From NCBI RefSeq assembly GCF_050908235.1, contig NZ_CP194340.1: DNA of 64,000 bases; one strand, written 5' to 3'. Positions within the stretch are counted from its first letter, which is position 1. Each line of letters starts with the position of its first letter. The notes under the pieces are model-generated. The model was not told the DNA's origin. It did not search any database and saw only the letters and a list, made by a program, of their open reading frames with translations. Positions 17,330-25,901 of the stretch are shown piece after piece. The position numbers and the translations under genes are program-made. The stretch is from Pseudoramibacter alactolyticus. GTDB lineage: Bacteria > Bacillota > Clostridia > Eubacteriales > Eubacteriaceae.

Positions 17330-17371
17330 AAAAGGCGCTGTCTTTGGTAAAACCAGAGGCAGCGCCTTTTT
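17330..17371. terminator. Rho-independent terminator between convergent genes
   Basis: AAAGGCGCTG and CAGCGCCTTT pair with a second inner stem (CTTTGG/CCAGAG) and A/T tracts on both sides. It can serve both DUF1858 and the HAD phosphatase. Confidence 0.85.
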
Positions 17372-17383
17372 GTGTGCCCGCTT

Positions 17384-18160
17384 TTAAAACCAGCCCTGCG
17401 CCTCACAGATGCGGTAAATGCCGTCGTCCACATTGGCGGGGGCGATGATATCGGCCATGGCCTTAAGCCGGGGATGGGCGTTGCCCATGGCGACCCGGGT
17501 GAAGGGCGGCGTGAACATGTCGAAGTCGTTGATGTCGTCGCCGAAGACCACCACGTCCTCCGGCGCTCCGCCGACGCGGTCGAGCATCCGCAGCAGACCA
17601 TCGCGTTTTTCGTCCGGCTGAATCACCATATAATCGCCTTCAAAGCGCAGATGCCCCAAAGCAGGATGATTGAGATGGGGGAGACGGTGTTCCTCGCCTC
17701 GGGGCAGGGCGAGATACATTTTGTAAATATCGCGGATGGGTTCGTAGTGCGCCTCGATGATGTAGCGGGTGGGCTCGAGGCGCTGGCCCATCTGTTTGAT
17801 AAAAGTGAAATCCTTGGCGTAAACGTCAATGGAGTCATCCTCGGCGACCAGCACGCCGTATCCTGCGGCAATTGTTTCGTTATAGAGGGCTTTGGCCGCG
17901 CCGTAATCGAGGGGCGGATTAGCCACCAGCACGCCGTCGATCACCAGGCCGTGGCCGCCGCTGCACACCATATTGGTGAAGCCGTTGGCCTCGAAAAAGG
18001 GGCGGGCTTTGTAGTGGGCGCGGCCGGTGTTGATGGCGACGAAATGCCCGGCATCGGAAAGCTTTTTGAGAGCGGTTTTGGCGCTGGGCACGATCTGCCC
18101 GGTGGCACGGTCCGTGAGGGTGCCGTCGATATCGAAGAAGAAGTATTTTTTATGAGCCAT
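17384..18160 (-). CDS. Cof-type HAD-IIB phosphatase
   Basis: A 258-residue HAD hydrolase with a C2B cap. Motif I is YFFFDIDGTLTD, motif II is FVAINTGR, and motif IV is VVVFGDDINDFDMF with the GNAHPRLKAMAD tail usual for Cof proteins. It removes phosphate from sugar phosphates or related cytoplasmic metabolites. AAGGAGG precedes ATG 18160. Its first 11 bp overlap the 3' end of the preceding secreted-protein gene, so the two are translationally coupled, although their functions look unrelated. Confidence 0.92.
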   Translation of the reverse strand: MAHKKYFFFDIDGTLTDRATGQIVPSAKTALKKLSDAGHFVAINTGRAHYKARPFFEANGFTNMVCSGGHGLVIDGVLVANPPLDYGAAKALYNETIAAGYGVLVAEDDSIDVYAKDFTFIKQMGQRLEPTRYIIEAHYEPIRDIYKMYLALPRGEEHRLPHLNHPALGHLRFEGDYMVIQPDEKRDGLLRMLDRVGGAPEDVVVFGDDINDFDMFTPPFTRVAMGNAHPRLKAMADIIAPANVDDGIYRICEAQGWF

Positions 18161-18581
18161 GGGGGCCTCCTTGAATTTTTTGCAGGATGATGGTCTGGCG
18201 GTTAAGGGTTAGTATCAGGCGGCGGTGCCGCAGGCGGTAATGCACCTTTATCCGGCGCTTGCGGACGGTGATAACGAGGGTATACCCCTTGGCCTTGCGT
18301 ACCTGGGCGGTATATGTTTGCGTTTTTCGGCCCTTGCGCCGGATGCGCAGGGTGACGCGGCCGGCCGGCGTGACGGTGATCCGGGGCTTCGCGCGCAGCG
18401 CCGAAGCCGGCAGTGCCTGGTTGATTTTGGCCGTGCGGGCTGCCGGCTGCCAGTGCCCGGCGAGTTTCGGGGGCAGGGCGGTCTGCGCCCGGGCCGGGGA
18501 TGGGCACAGGCCCAGACCCAAACAGCAGACGATGAGCAGGCCCAGGCGGCGCAGGAATAAAATTTGATGTGGATATGGCAT
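18150..18581 (-). CDS. Small secreted basic protein, unknown function
   Basis: A 143-residue protein with a clear Sec signal: basic start (LFLRRLG), hydrophobic core LLIVCCLGLGL and a likely AxA site at PARA-QT around residue 33. The mature part has no cysteines and is strongly basic, with clusters RIRRKGRK and RKRRIKVHYRLRHRR. Its alternating hydrophobic beta-strand pattern suggests a small all-beta domain. I recognise no family. It could bind teichoic acid, peptidoglycan or nucleic acid (inference). AAAGGA precedes ATG 18581. It lies 10 bp after azlD and overlaps the HAD gene by 11 bp, consistent with one polycistronic unit. Confidence 0.7.
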   Translation of the reverse strand: MPYPHQILFLRRLGLLIVCCLGLGLCPSPARAQTALPPKLAGHWQPAARTAKINQALPASALRAKPRITVTPAGRVTLRIRRKGRKTQTYTAQVRKAKGYTLVITVRKRRIKVHYRLRHRRLILTLNRQTIILQKIQGGPHGS

Positions 18582-18591
18582 GGCTATTCCT

Positions 18592-18909
18592 TTAAAAGCC
18601 GGCCATCAGCCACTGCGTGATGTAGACGGCGAGACAGGCGGCGACGGCGACGGTGAGCAGGCCCTTTTTATGCCAGGCGACAATCACCGCGACGACAAGC
18701 CCCACAGTGGCAGAAAGCAGCGCATCCGTGGCAAAGAAAATGGCCGGGATCGTCATAGCGCCGAGCACCGCGTAGGGGATGTAATGCAAAAAACTGCGGA
18801 TAAAGGGCGAGCGGATGGGCTTGCGAAACAAGATCAGCGGCAGCACGCGGATGGCGTAGGTCACTGCGGCCATGATGAGGATGTACAGCAGCAGGCGGGT
18901 GGTGCTCAT
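18592..18909 (-). CDS. azlD: AzlD branched-chain amino acid export subunit
   Basis: A 105-residue protein with three or four helices. The family pattern AAVTYAIRVLPLILFRKP is followed by FLHYIPYAVLGAMTIPAIF. AzlD pairs with AzlC to export branched-chain amino acids and related compounds. Its start overlaps the azlC stop by 4 bp (ATGA), the standard coupling for this pair. Length matches the family (about 100-110). Confidence 0.92.
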   Translation of the reverse strand: MSTTRLLLYILIMAAVTYAIRVLPLILFRKPIRSPFIRSFLHYIPYAVLGAMTIPAIFFATDALLSATVGLVVAVIVAWHKKGLLTVAVAACLAVYITQWLMAGF

Positions 18910-19658
18910 AACAAGACCTCCTCATCGGGCGCGGCTGTGTCCGCGGTGGGAAAGCAGGCGGCGCCCAGAGCCGAGGCCGCGACCCCGCAGATGATGATGG
19001 CAAAGCCGCTGGATAGACGGCGCAGCCCCGGCAGAAAGTGCAGGGCGCAGCTGAGGGCCACCGCGGCAAGAGCGACGGTGCGCACGGCCTTATCCTCCCG
19101 GGCCGGCGGCACGACGATGGCGATGAACATGCCGTAGATGGCCAGCCCCAGGGCCGATCGCACGGCAGCGGGCAGCACGGCCGAGGCAAAGGCCCCGCCG
19201 ACGGTGCCGCCGGTCCAGCAGAGAATGGGCAGCGCCATGAGTCCGAGCATATAAAAGAAGGTCAGCGGCAGGCCGGTGTCGTGGCGGCGGGCACTCACCG
19301 CGAAGATTTCGTCCGTGTCGCCGAAGGCGATGACGAAGCGCTGCCAGAATTTAAAATCCGAAGGGAGCTTCTGCGACCAGGACAGCGACATCAGCGCGTA
19401 GCGCAGATTGATCACCAGCTGCACTAAGGCGATCTCGACAAAGGGGCCGCCCGCGGCGATGGTATCGAGACCGGCGAATTGTCCGGCGGAGGTTAGATTG
19501 GTGAAGGAAATCAGAATGGCCGACCAGGCCGGCAGCCCCCGGGTCACGGCCATCATGCCGAAGGTGAAGGAGACAGAGATATAGCCCAGTCCGATGGGCA
19601 GACCGTCTTTCAGGCCGGTGATAAAAGCTTGTTTGGAAGATAACGATGGGACGGGCAA
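18906..19658 (-). CDS. azlC: AzlC branched-chain amino acid exporter large subunit
   Basis: A 250-residue permease. The N-terminal AzlC block reads GLKDGLPIGLGYISVSFTFG, followed by NLTSAGQFAGL and the INLRYALMSLSWSQ segment. It forms an exporter of Val/Leu/Ile-type amino acids with AzlD across the cytoplasmic membrane. The start appears to be TTG at 19656-19658, 6 nt after GGAG; no ATG fits a ribosome site better. It is the first gene of azlC-azlD-secreted protein-HAD, and follows TatD by 28 bp, so it may be part of the same transcript. Confidence 0.92.
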   Translation of the reverse strand: MPVPSLSSKQAFITGLKDGLPIGLGYISVSFTFGMMAVTRGLPAWSAILISFTNLTSAGQFAGLDTIAAGGPFVEIALVQLVINLRYALMSLSWSQKLPSDFKFWQRFVIAFGDTDEIFAVSARRHDTGLPLTFFYMLGLMALPILCWTGGTVGGAFASAVLPAAVRSALGLAIYGMFIAIVVPPAREDKAVRTVALAAVALSCALHFLPGLRRLSSGFAIIICGVAASALGAACFPTADTAAPDEEVLL

Positions 19659-19686
19659 GGGCCGCTCCTTTCATGAATAAACGGGG

Positions 19687-20454
19687 TCAGAGATGAAAAA
19701 GCCGTTTGGCATTGGCCGTGGTGGCTTCGGCCACCGCTTCGAGGGGCAAAGCCTTGATGGCGGCCATTTTTGCGGCCACATGGGTGACGAAAGCCGGCTC
19801 GTTGCGCCGGCCCCGCAGGGGCACCGGCGCCATATAGGGCGCGTCGGTTTCGATCAGCAGGCGGTCCATGGGCGCGTAGGCTACGACCGCCGGGGATTTT
19901 TTGTTGTTCTTGAAGGTGATGGGCCCGTCGAAGCCGAGATAGAAACCGAGATCGAGCAGGGCACGTGCCGTCTCCACCGAGCCGGAGTAGCAGTGAAAAA
20001 CCCCGCCGGCCTCCCGGCTGAAATGACTGCGCACCAGTGCAAGGGCGTCGCCGTGGGCATCCCGGTCGTGGATGATGACCGGCAGGCCGATTTCGCCGGC
20101 TAGTTCGAGCTGGGCGACGAATACCTCTTGCTGTTTGGCCCGGGAGGGGTTGTCGTCCCAATGATAGTCTAGGCCGATCTCGCCGATGGCGACGACCTTC
20201 GGTGCGGCGGCGAGCGCGCGAACGGCGTCGAGATCGGCGGCGGTGGTGTCGGCACAGTTTTCCGGATGAAATCCCACCGCCGCGTGCACGATGGGGTATT
20301 GTCGGCTTAAATCCACGGCGAGGCGGCTCGAGGCCAGATCGCAGCCCGGGTCGATGATGGCGCCGATGTCGGCGGCCTCGGCCCGGGCGACCACGGCGCC
20401 GCGGTCTTCGGCAAAGGCTTCATCGTCGAGATGGGAATGGGAATCGATGAGCAT
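19687..20454 (-). CDS. TatD-family metal-dependent hydrolase/DNase
   Basis: A 255-residue TIM-barrel metallohydrolase. The metal ligands are visible: DSHSHLDDEAF, AIGEIGLDYHWD, the HDRDAHGD block, FHCYSGS and the final IETDAPYMAPVP. TatD proteins are Mg2+/Mn2+-dependent nucleases, with 3'-5' exonuclease activity shown for some, and may serve in DNA repair. M at 20454 was chosen because AAGGAG lies 7 nt upstream; the ATG 6 nt earlier is too close to it. The gene follows the terminator of the carbonic-anhydrase fusion, so it probably has its own promoter. Confidence 0.93.
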   Translation of the reverse strand: MLIDSHSHLDDEAFAEDRGAVVARAEAADIGAIIDPGCDLASSRLAVDLSRQYPIVHAAVGFHPENCADTTAADLDAVRALAAAPKVVAIGEIGLDYHWDDNPSRAKQQEVFVAQLELAGEIGLPVIIHDRDAHGDALALVRSHFSREAGGVFHCYSGSVETARALLDLGFYLGFDGPITFKNNKKSPAVVAYAPMDRLLIETDAPYMAPVPLRGRRNEPAFVTHVAAKMAAIKALPLEAVAEATTANAKRLFHL

Positions 20455-20569
20455 GGGCATTCTCCTTGTTGGGGCACACGGCGGGTAAAAGGCCTGCGCG
20501 CCTGGTGATGCTGTCATTTTAACACAAATGGCGGCGACCGCGGGGCCGATCGCGAAAAAATCCGGACGC

Positions 20570-20600
20570 AAAAAAACTGCGGCATCGGCGGATACCGCAG
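20570..20600 (-). terminator. Terminator of the TYGGNA/carbonic-anhydrase gene
   Basis: On the minus strand CTGCGG and CCGCAG pair around an interrupted stem followed by T7, 14 bp after the stop. Confidence 0.75.
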
Positions 20601-20613
20601 CGTGTCGGGCGGA

Positions 20614-22203
20614 TTATTCGGCGTCGTCTCGAACGGTCACAAAGCCGCCGGGGATTTCTTCGTAATCCTGGCCGGCTTCATTGTCCATCAGCTGCATGTA
20701 TTCCGCAGCGTTGTCGCGGATGCCCTGGATTTCCTCTTCAGTGAGCGCGCGTACGGCCTTGGCCGGCGAGCCGAGAATCAGTGAGCCTTCGGGGAAGGTC
20801 TTGCCCTGGGTGATCAGCGAACCCGCGCCGACGATGCAGTTGTCGGGCACATTGGCCCGGTTGAGAATGGTCGATCCCATGCCGATGAGCACATTGTCGC
20901 CGATGTCGCAGCCGTGGATTGTGCAGTTGTGGCCGACGCTCACGCCGTCGCCGATGATGGTGGGCGTTTTGACATCGACGTGGACGACGCTGCCGTCCTG
21001 GACGTTGGTGCCCTCGCCGATGGTCACCGGGGCCTGATCCCCCCGGACGACGGCTGAATACCAGATGGAGCTGCCCTCGCCGATGCGCACATCGCCGACG
21101 ACGGCGGCCGTTTTGGCGATAAAGATGTGTTTGCCGTGATGGTTTTGAAGTTTGGATGGTGTCATAACGTTAGCCGGCCTTTGCTGTTCCGGCTCGGTGG
21201 CGGCAGCGAGGGCCGCCCTGGCTGCTGCCGTGTGCACGATGGTTGTGCCGTTTTCGGCGGGCGCCGTGTCAGTGTCAGCGGGGGCAGGGGCTGAAGCGGC
21301 GGGGGACGGTGGGACATTCCCCGGTGCTTCAGCGAGAGGCTCCCCCTCGGGCTCCTCCGCTTTGGCCGCCTTGAGGGCCTGCCAATTGCCTCTGAGCGGA
21401 ATGTCGTCGATCGTTTTTTTGTTAAACCGCGTGTAGGAATAAGCATCGGCGGCTTTGTCGTCGTCGTTTTTCAGAATGCCGGCATTGCCGCCGTAGGTGG
21501 AAACCTGTTCGCTTAGGGAATCGGTGATGTTCGCATTGCCGCCGTAGGTGGTGAGCTTGTCCTGGCCCAGGGTACCGACGATGGCCGCGTTGCCGCCATA
21601 GGTGCCGCCGATATCGTCGGCGATGGCATTTAAAAGTCCGGCATTGCCGGTGTAGCCGCCCGCGTCTTCTTCCGCCGGCGCCGGGCGGTTGTTTTCCTCG
21701 AGCTTGTAGTCGCCGGAGACGGTGACCTTATAACCCTTGCCCACGCGGACGGTCTCGTCATCCTCGAGGGGCAGACGCCTGCGCTTTGGAATATCGACAA
21801 GGCTTTTGTGGGAGAGTTCCCGCTCGACGGCCTTGTCGATGGCAAAGCACACGCCGTCAAAGTCGCTGTCCACCTCGCGATAGGTGAAGGTCAGCCGCTT
21901 GAGGCCCATGTTCCGCAGGGCGTCGCCGATCTTGCCGGAGCCCGCGCCCGCCGCGTCAGAGAAATGGCGGAACTTCACCAGCTCGACGACGAGGCTTGCC
22001 GACGGGCAGAGAAAGAGAAAATGATCCATCCCCGCCATCATGCTTCGCTGAAAATGTTCGGCGTAATCTTTTAGGAAGCGCTCCCATAATTTTTTATCCT
22101 GGGAAGCGGCCATCCGGTTAAAGTCGTCGACGGTCGGCGCGTCGAACGGTCGGGGTGCCGCTTCATGACTGTCTGCTTGATTGGTCTTCTGATAATAAGC
22201 CAT
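20614..22203 (-). CDS. Fusion: unknown N-domain, TYGGNA repeats, gamma-carbonic-anhydrase-like domain
   Basis: A 529-residue protein. Residues 25-130 form an uncharacterised globular region (WERFLKDYAEHFQRSM, FLFLCPSASLVVELVKF). Residues 184-245 hold four repeats about 17 residues apart: YTGNAGLLNAI, TYGGNAAIVGTL, TYGGNANITDSL and TYGGNAGILK. Residues 280-340 are a Pro/Ala/Glu-rich linker. Residues 343-500 are a left-handed beta-helix of the gamma-carbonic anhydrase (YrdA/CaiE-like) family, with the putative Zn ligands His408 (SVVHVD), His425 and His430 (VGHNCTIH). Normal members have only this last domain (about 170 aa). No signal peptide or membrane segment is seen. GGGGAGG precedes the ATG. 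Function unknown; CO2/bicarbonate chemistry is only inferred from the C-terminus. Confidence 0.88.
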   Translation of the reverse strand: MAYYQKTNQADSHEAAPRPFDAPTVDDFNRMAASQDKKLWERFLKDYAEHFQRSMMAGMDHFLFLCPSASLVVELVKFRHFSDAAGAGSGKIGDALRNMGLKRLTFTYREVDSDFDGVCFAIDKAVERELSHKSLVDIPKRRRLPLEDDETVRVGKGYKVTVSGDYKLEENNRPAPAEEDAGGYTGNAGLLNAIADDIGGTYGGNAAIVGTLGQDKLTTYGGNANITDSLSEQVSTYGGNAGILKNDDDKAADAYSYTRFNKKTIDDIPLRGNWQALKAAKAEEPEGEPLAEAPGNVPPSPAASAPAPADTDTAPAENGTTIVHTAAARAALAAATEPEQQRPANVMTPSKLQNHHGKHIFIAKTAAVVGDVRIGEGSSIWYSAVVRGDQAPVTIGEGTNVQDGSVVHVDVKTPTIIGDGVSVGHNCTIHGCDIGDNVLIGMGSTILNRANVPDNCIVGAGSLITQGKTFPEGSLILGSPAKAVRALTEEEIQGIRDNAAEYMQLMDNEAGQDYEEIPGGFVTVRDDAE

Positions 22204-22407
22204 CGTATCCTCCCCTGACGAGCACTCGGGCTCGCATTAAGCTATTGCTTTTATCTTAACACTTTTGGATGGGCAGGGAAAGCGGCAGCGATTGAAGATT
22301 ATTGTCGACTTGGTGCATTTTTATGCGTCGTTTTTCAAGCGGGCACGCATCGGCCGGCCGCCCTGCCGAAGCCGGCGAGAAAAAGTTTAAACGGGCGGGC
22401 AATGAAG

Positions 22408-22436
22408 TTGACTTCACGGGGAGAATGACCTAAAAT
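22408..22436 (+). promoter_or_regulatory. Promoter of the pyr operon
   Basis: TTGACT, a 17-nt spacer and TAAAAT, about 73 bp before pyrB. The rest of 22204-22509 shows no gene. The short leader shows no PyrR-type attenuator hairpin. Confidence 0.7.
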
Positions 22437-22509
22437 AAAATCGACGTGTTGTGAACAAATGGCGGCGCAGCATTTTGCGGCGCGATGGATGAGGACGAAG
22501 GAGGCTGAC

Positions 22510-23442
22510 ATGTCGGAAGGACTTTTAAAGGGCAGACAACTCATTGAACCCGGTGACTTTACAATCGAAGAATTGGAATCCGTATTCGAACTGGCTGACC
22601 GTATCATTGCAAATCAAGACGCCTATGTGGACCTTTGCAAGGGGAAATTGTTGGCCAGTCTTTTTTATGAGCCCTCGACCCGAACGCGTTTCAGCTTCGA
22701 GTCGGCGATGCTGCGGCTGGGCGGCCGGGTATTCGGTTTCGACAATCCAAACAACTCCTCGGTATCCAAGGGCGAAACGCTGATGGATACGGCACAGATT
22801 GTGAATGGCTACGCCGATATCGCCGTGATCCGCCATCCCAGGGAGGGCACGGCCAAGCTCTTCGCCCAGTCGGCACCGGAACTGCCGGTGATTAACGCCG
22901 GGGACGGCGGCCACGAGCACCCGACCCAAACCCTTACCGATCTGCTCACCATCCGCCACCTGCTCGGCAGCTGCTCGGGCAAGACCATCGGCGTCTGTGG
23001 GGATTTGCTCTTCGGCCGGACGATTCATTCGCTGGTCAAAACCCTCAACCGTTATTCGGACAACCGCTTCATCTTTATTTCGCCCAAAGAGCTGCGCATG
23101 CCGGATTTTTTCCTTTCGATGCTGCCGGCAGGCTCCTATGCCCAGACCGACAGTCTCGACGATGCCATCGGCCAGGTGGATATTCTCTATATGAGCCGGG
23201 TCCAGCGGGAACGCTTTGTCAACGAGGAAGAGTACCTGCGCCTCAAGGATGTGTATGTGTTGGACCGCCGCAAAATGCGCCGCGCCCGGGAGGATATGAT
23301 CGTGATGCATCCGCTGCCGCGGGTGAACGAAATCGCCCGGGAGGTGGACGCCGATCCCCGGGCGGTGTATTTCAGGCAGGCGAAGTTCGGCATGTATGTG
23401 CGCATGGCGCTGATTGCCAAATTATTGGGGGTGGCCGCATGA
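22510..23442 (+). CDS. pyrB: Aspartate carbamoyltransferase catalytic subunit
   Basis: A 310-residue enzyme joining carbamoyl phosphate to aspartate, the committed step of pyrimidine synthesis. The carbamoyl-phosphate loop is FYEPSTRTRFSFESAM; other key motifs are GDGGHEHPTQTLTDLLT, the MSRVQRERF region and MHPLPRVNEI. GGAGG precedes ATG 22510. It overlaps pyrI by 4 bp, as expected for a class with catalytic and regulatory chains. It is the first gene of the pyrBICFKD operon. Confidence 0.97.
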   Translation: MSEGLLKGRQLIEPGDFTIEELESVFELADRIIANQDAYVDLCKGKLLASLFYEPSTRTRFSFESAMLRLGGRVFGFDNPNNSSVSKGETLMDTAQIVNGYADIAVIRHPREGTAKLFAQSAPELPVINAGDGGHEHPTQTLTDLLTIRHLLGSCSGKTIGVCGDLLFGRTIHSLVKTLNRYSDNRFIFISPKELRMPDFFLSMLPAGSYAQTDSLDDAIGQVDILYMSRVQRERFVNEEEYLRLKDVYVLDRRKMRRAREDMIVMHPLPRVNEIAREVDADPRAVYFRQAKFGMYVRMALIAKLLGVAA

Positions 23443-23870
23443 TTAACGTATCGCAGATTAAAAAAGGCATTGTGATCGACCATGCGGAGGCCGGTCACGG
23501 CTTCCACATTTATAAAGCGCTGCACCTGGATGCGCTTTCGGATCCGGTGGTGCTGCTCACCAATATCCCCAGCAAGAAAATGGGTGTGAAGGACATGATC
23601 AAAATTGAGACGGATTTCGAGCTCAACATGGATGTGCTCGGCCTGATCGATCCTTATGTCACCGTTAACTTCGTGCGGGACGGCCAGGTGGTGGCTAAAC
23701 AGAGTCTGACCCTGCCCCGGGAAGTGACGGGCATCATGCAGTGCAAAAATCCCCGCTGCATTACCAATTACGAAAAGGTGGACGCGGTGCATTTTTATCT
23801 GGTGGACGAAGAGAAGAAGATTTACCGCTGTGAATACTGCGACGCCTATACCCGGTTCAAGCCGGAATGA
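23439..23870 (+). CDS. pyrI: Aspartate carbamoyltransferase regulatory subunit
   Basis: A 143-residue allosteric chain. The N-terminal nucleotide-binding part includes IVIDHAEAGHG and LLTNIPSKKMGVKDMIKIE. The C-terminal zinc domain has four cysteines in CKNPRC and CEYC, which dock to PyrB. It lets CTP and ATP control PyrB. It starts inside the pyrB stop (ATGA) and is close to the usual 150-residue length. PyrI is found in Clostridia but not Bacillus, consistent with the inferred taxonomy. Confidence 0.96.
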   Translation: MINVSQIKKGIVIDHAEAGHGFHIYKALHLDALSDPVVLLTNIPSKKMGVKDMIKIETDFELNMDVLGLIDPYVTVNFVRDGQVVAKQSLTLPREVTGIMQCKNPRCITNYEKVDAVHFYLVDEEKKIYRCEYCDAYTRFKPE

Positions 23871-23896
23871 ATACAACGAAAGGAAAGCCACGCAAG

Positions 23897-25069
23897 ATGA
23901 GAACGCTGATAGAAAACGTCACCCTGGTCGACAGCACCGGCAGCCGGCCGGGCAAGGTGATGACCGAAGACGGCCTGATCCGTAAAGTGTATAAAGCCAG
24001 GGGGCGGGTGCAGGCCCAGTACGACGAGAAGATCGATGGTCGGGGTAAGGTGCTGATGCCGGGCTTTATCGATCTGCACTGCCATTTGCGCGATCCCGGC
24101 CTGACCCAGAAGGAAGATCTTGACACCGGGCTTCACGCGGCCGTCAAAGGCGGATTTACCACCGTTTGCGCCATGGCCAACACCAAGCCGGTGATGGATG
24201 ATTCCGAGTTGCTCGCCAAAAATCTCGACCGGGCCCAGGCCCTGGGCCTGGCAACGCTGATTCAGGTGGCGGCGGTGACTCGGGACTTCTCCGACGCGGA
24301 TCTGGTGGATTTTGAAACCCTGCGGCCGCTGACGCCGATATTCTCCAACGACGGCCATAATATTGACAACGCCGACACCATGCGGGTGGCGCTTGAAGCC
24401 TCGGCGAAATACGACTTCGTACTGGCCACCCACAACGAACCGGAGACGGCAACGGTGGTGCGGGATATCGCGCTTCTGGAAAAAACGCCCGGCGCGCATC
24501 TGCACATCTGCCATATCAGCAGGAAGGATACCCTCGACGCGATTGTCGCGGCCAAACAGCGCGGGCTCGACATCACCTGCGAGGTGACGCCCCACCATGT
24601 GTATGCGTCGGGCATGAGCTACAAGGTGCACCCGCCGTTTCGCAGCTGGGCGGACCGCAAGGCGCTGCTCAAGGGAGCGGTGGCCGGCGACATCGATATC
24701 TGCGGGACGGATCACGCGCCCCACACCGACGCCGATAAACGGGCCGGGGCGCCGGGCATCAACAATTTCGAGACCGGCTTTGCCATGTACCACACCGCGC
24801 TGTCTGCGGCGGGGATGGCACTGCCCGGCCTCTCCCGAATGCTTAGCGCGGGCCCGGCGAATCGGCTGGGCTTAAAGGCCGGGCGCATCGCGGATAAATA
24901 CCCGGCGGATCTGGTGCTCGTCGATCCCGATGCCGAATGGCAGGTCAACAGCGCGCAGTTTATTTCTAAATCGCACAACACCCCCTTCGACGGCAAGTGG
25001 CTGCGGGGCAAAGTGCTTCTGACGATGAAGGGAGGTCGCGTCGTTTATGATCATGGATCGTTTGTATGA
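23897..25069 (+). CDS. pyrC: Dihydroorotase
   Basis: A 390-residue amidohydrolase closing carbamoyl-aspartate to dihydroorotate. The metal-site motifs are DLHCHLRDPG, THNEPE, ICHISRKD and GTDHAPHT, as in type I dihydroorotases. I chose ATG 23897, 9 nt after AAAGGAAAG. A start at 23867 overlapping pyrI by 4 bp is possible and would add ten residues. Its 3' end overlaps pyrF by 23 bp, so translation is tightly coupled. Confidence 0.95.
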   Translation: MRTLIENVTLVDSTGSRPGKVMTEDGLIRKVYKARGRVQAQYDEKIDGRGKVLMPGFIDLHCHLRDPGLTQKEDLDTGLHAAVKGGFTTVCAMANTKPVMDDSELLAKNLDRAQALGLATLIQVAAVTRDFSDADLVDFETLRPLTPIFSNDGHNIDNADTMRVALEASAKYDFVLATHNEPETATVVRDIALLEKTPGAHLHICHISRKDTLDAIVAAKQRGLDITCEVTPHHVYASGMSYKVHPPFRSWADRKALLKGAVAGDIDICGTDHAPHTDADKRAGAPGINNFETGFAMYHTALSAAGMALPGLSRMLSAGPANRLGLKAGRIADKYPADLVLVDPDAEWQVNSAQFISKSHNTPFDGKWLRGKVLLTMKGGRVVYDHGSFV

Positions 25070-25901
25070 GGCCGCGAAGGTCAGCCCCGTCTGCGTCGGG
25101 CTGGACACCAAGCCGGGCTTTTTGCCGGGTTGCCTGGCGGCTAAGGACTGGAGCATGGGCGAAAAAATCGCCGAGTTTAACCGCCGGGTGATCGACGCGA
25201 CGGCGGATCTCGCCGGATGCTACAAGGTGCAGGTGGCCTGCTATGAGGCGATGGGTCTCGACGGGATGTGCGCCTACGCCGACACGGTGAAATACGTGCG
25301 GGATCAGGGGAAGATTGTCATTGGGGACTGCAAGCGCGGGGATATTTCCTCTACGGCGGAGCAATACGCGGCCGGGCATTTTACCGGCGATTTTGAAGTG
25401 GACATTTTGACGGTTAATGCCTATATGGGCGAGGATGCCGCTTCGCCTTATTATCCATATTTAAAGGAAAGGGACAAGGGACTCTTCGTGCTGCTGCACA
25501 CATCCAATCCTTCGGCCAGAGACTTCCAGGAGCAGCCCATGGCCGGCGGCGATCTGCTTTACGAACAGGTGGCCGACGCCATCGCCGCCTGGGGTCAGAG
25601 CACCATCGGCGCATCCGGCTATTCGGCGGTGGGGGCTGTGGTGGGCCTGACCTATCCCGAAGCCTTTGAAGCGCTGCAAGAGCGCTGCCCCGCCACTTTC
25701 TTTCTGGTGCCGGGCTATGGCGCCCAGGGCGGCACCGGCAGGGACATTGCGAATATCTTCAGGCGTTCCCGTTGTGCGGTGATCAATTCTTCCCGGGGGA
25801 TTATCTGCGGGCATCAGGGGAAAACCGAAGGCGAGGATTTTGTGGACTACATCCGCGGGAAGACCGCCGCGATGAAGGAGGATATCCTGCAATGGCTGTG
25901 A
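25047..25901 (+). CDS. pyrF: Orotidine 5'-phosphate decarboxylase
   Basis: A 284-residue enzyme of the longer, Mycobacterium/Clostridium-type (PyrF type 2) group, which decarboxylates OMP to UMP. The catalytic loop reads VIGDCKRGDISSTAEQ with the D-x-K-x-x-D charge network, and VGLDTKPGFLP and LLHTSNPSARDFQ are typical. GGGAGG lies 11 nt before ATG 25047; ATG 25053 is an alternative. It overlaps pyrC and pyrK on either side. Confidence 0.95.
   Translation: MIMDRLYEAAKVSPVCVGLDTKPGFLPGCLAAKDWSMGEKIAEFNRRVIDATADLAGCYKVQVACYEAMGLDGMCAYADTVKYVRDQGKIVIGDCKRGDISSTAEQYAAGHFTGDFEVDILTVNAYMGEDAASPYYPYLKERDKGLFVLLHTSNPSARDFQEQPMAGGDLLYEQVADAIAAWGQSTIGASGYSAVGAVVGLTYPEAFEALQERCPATFFLVPGYGAQGGTGRDIANIFRRSRCAVINSSRGIICGHQGKTEGEDFVDYIRGKTAAMKEDILQWL

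Noticed and set aside
21470..21660. Regular DNA repeats suggesting a CRISPR or minisatellite
   Set aside because: They are the coding sequence for the TYGGNA protein repeats, with synonymous variation and no spacer-like unique units.
22437..22509. PyrR attenuator in the pyr leader
   Set aside because: Too short, and no terminator hairpin with a T-run.
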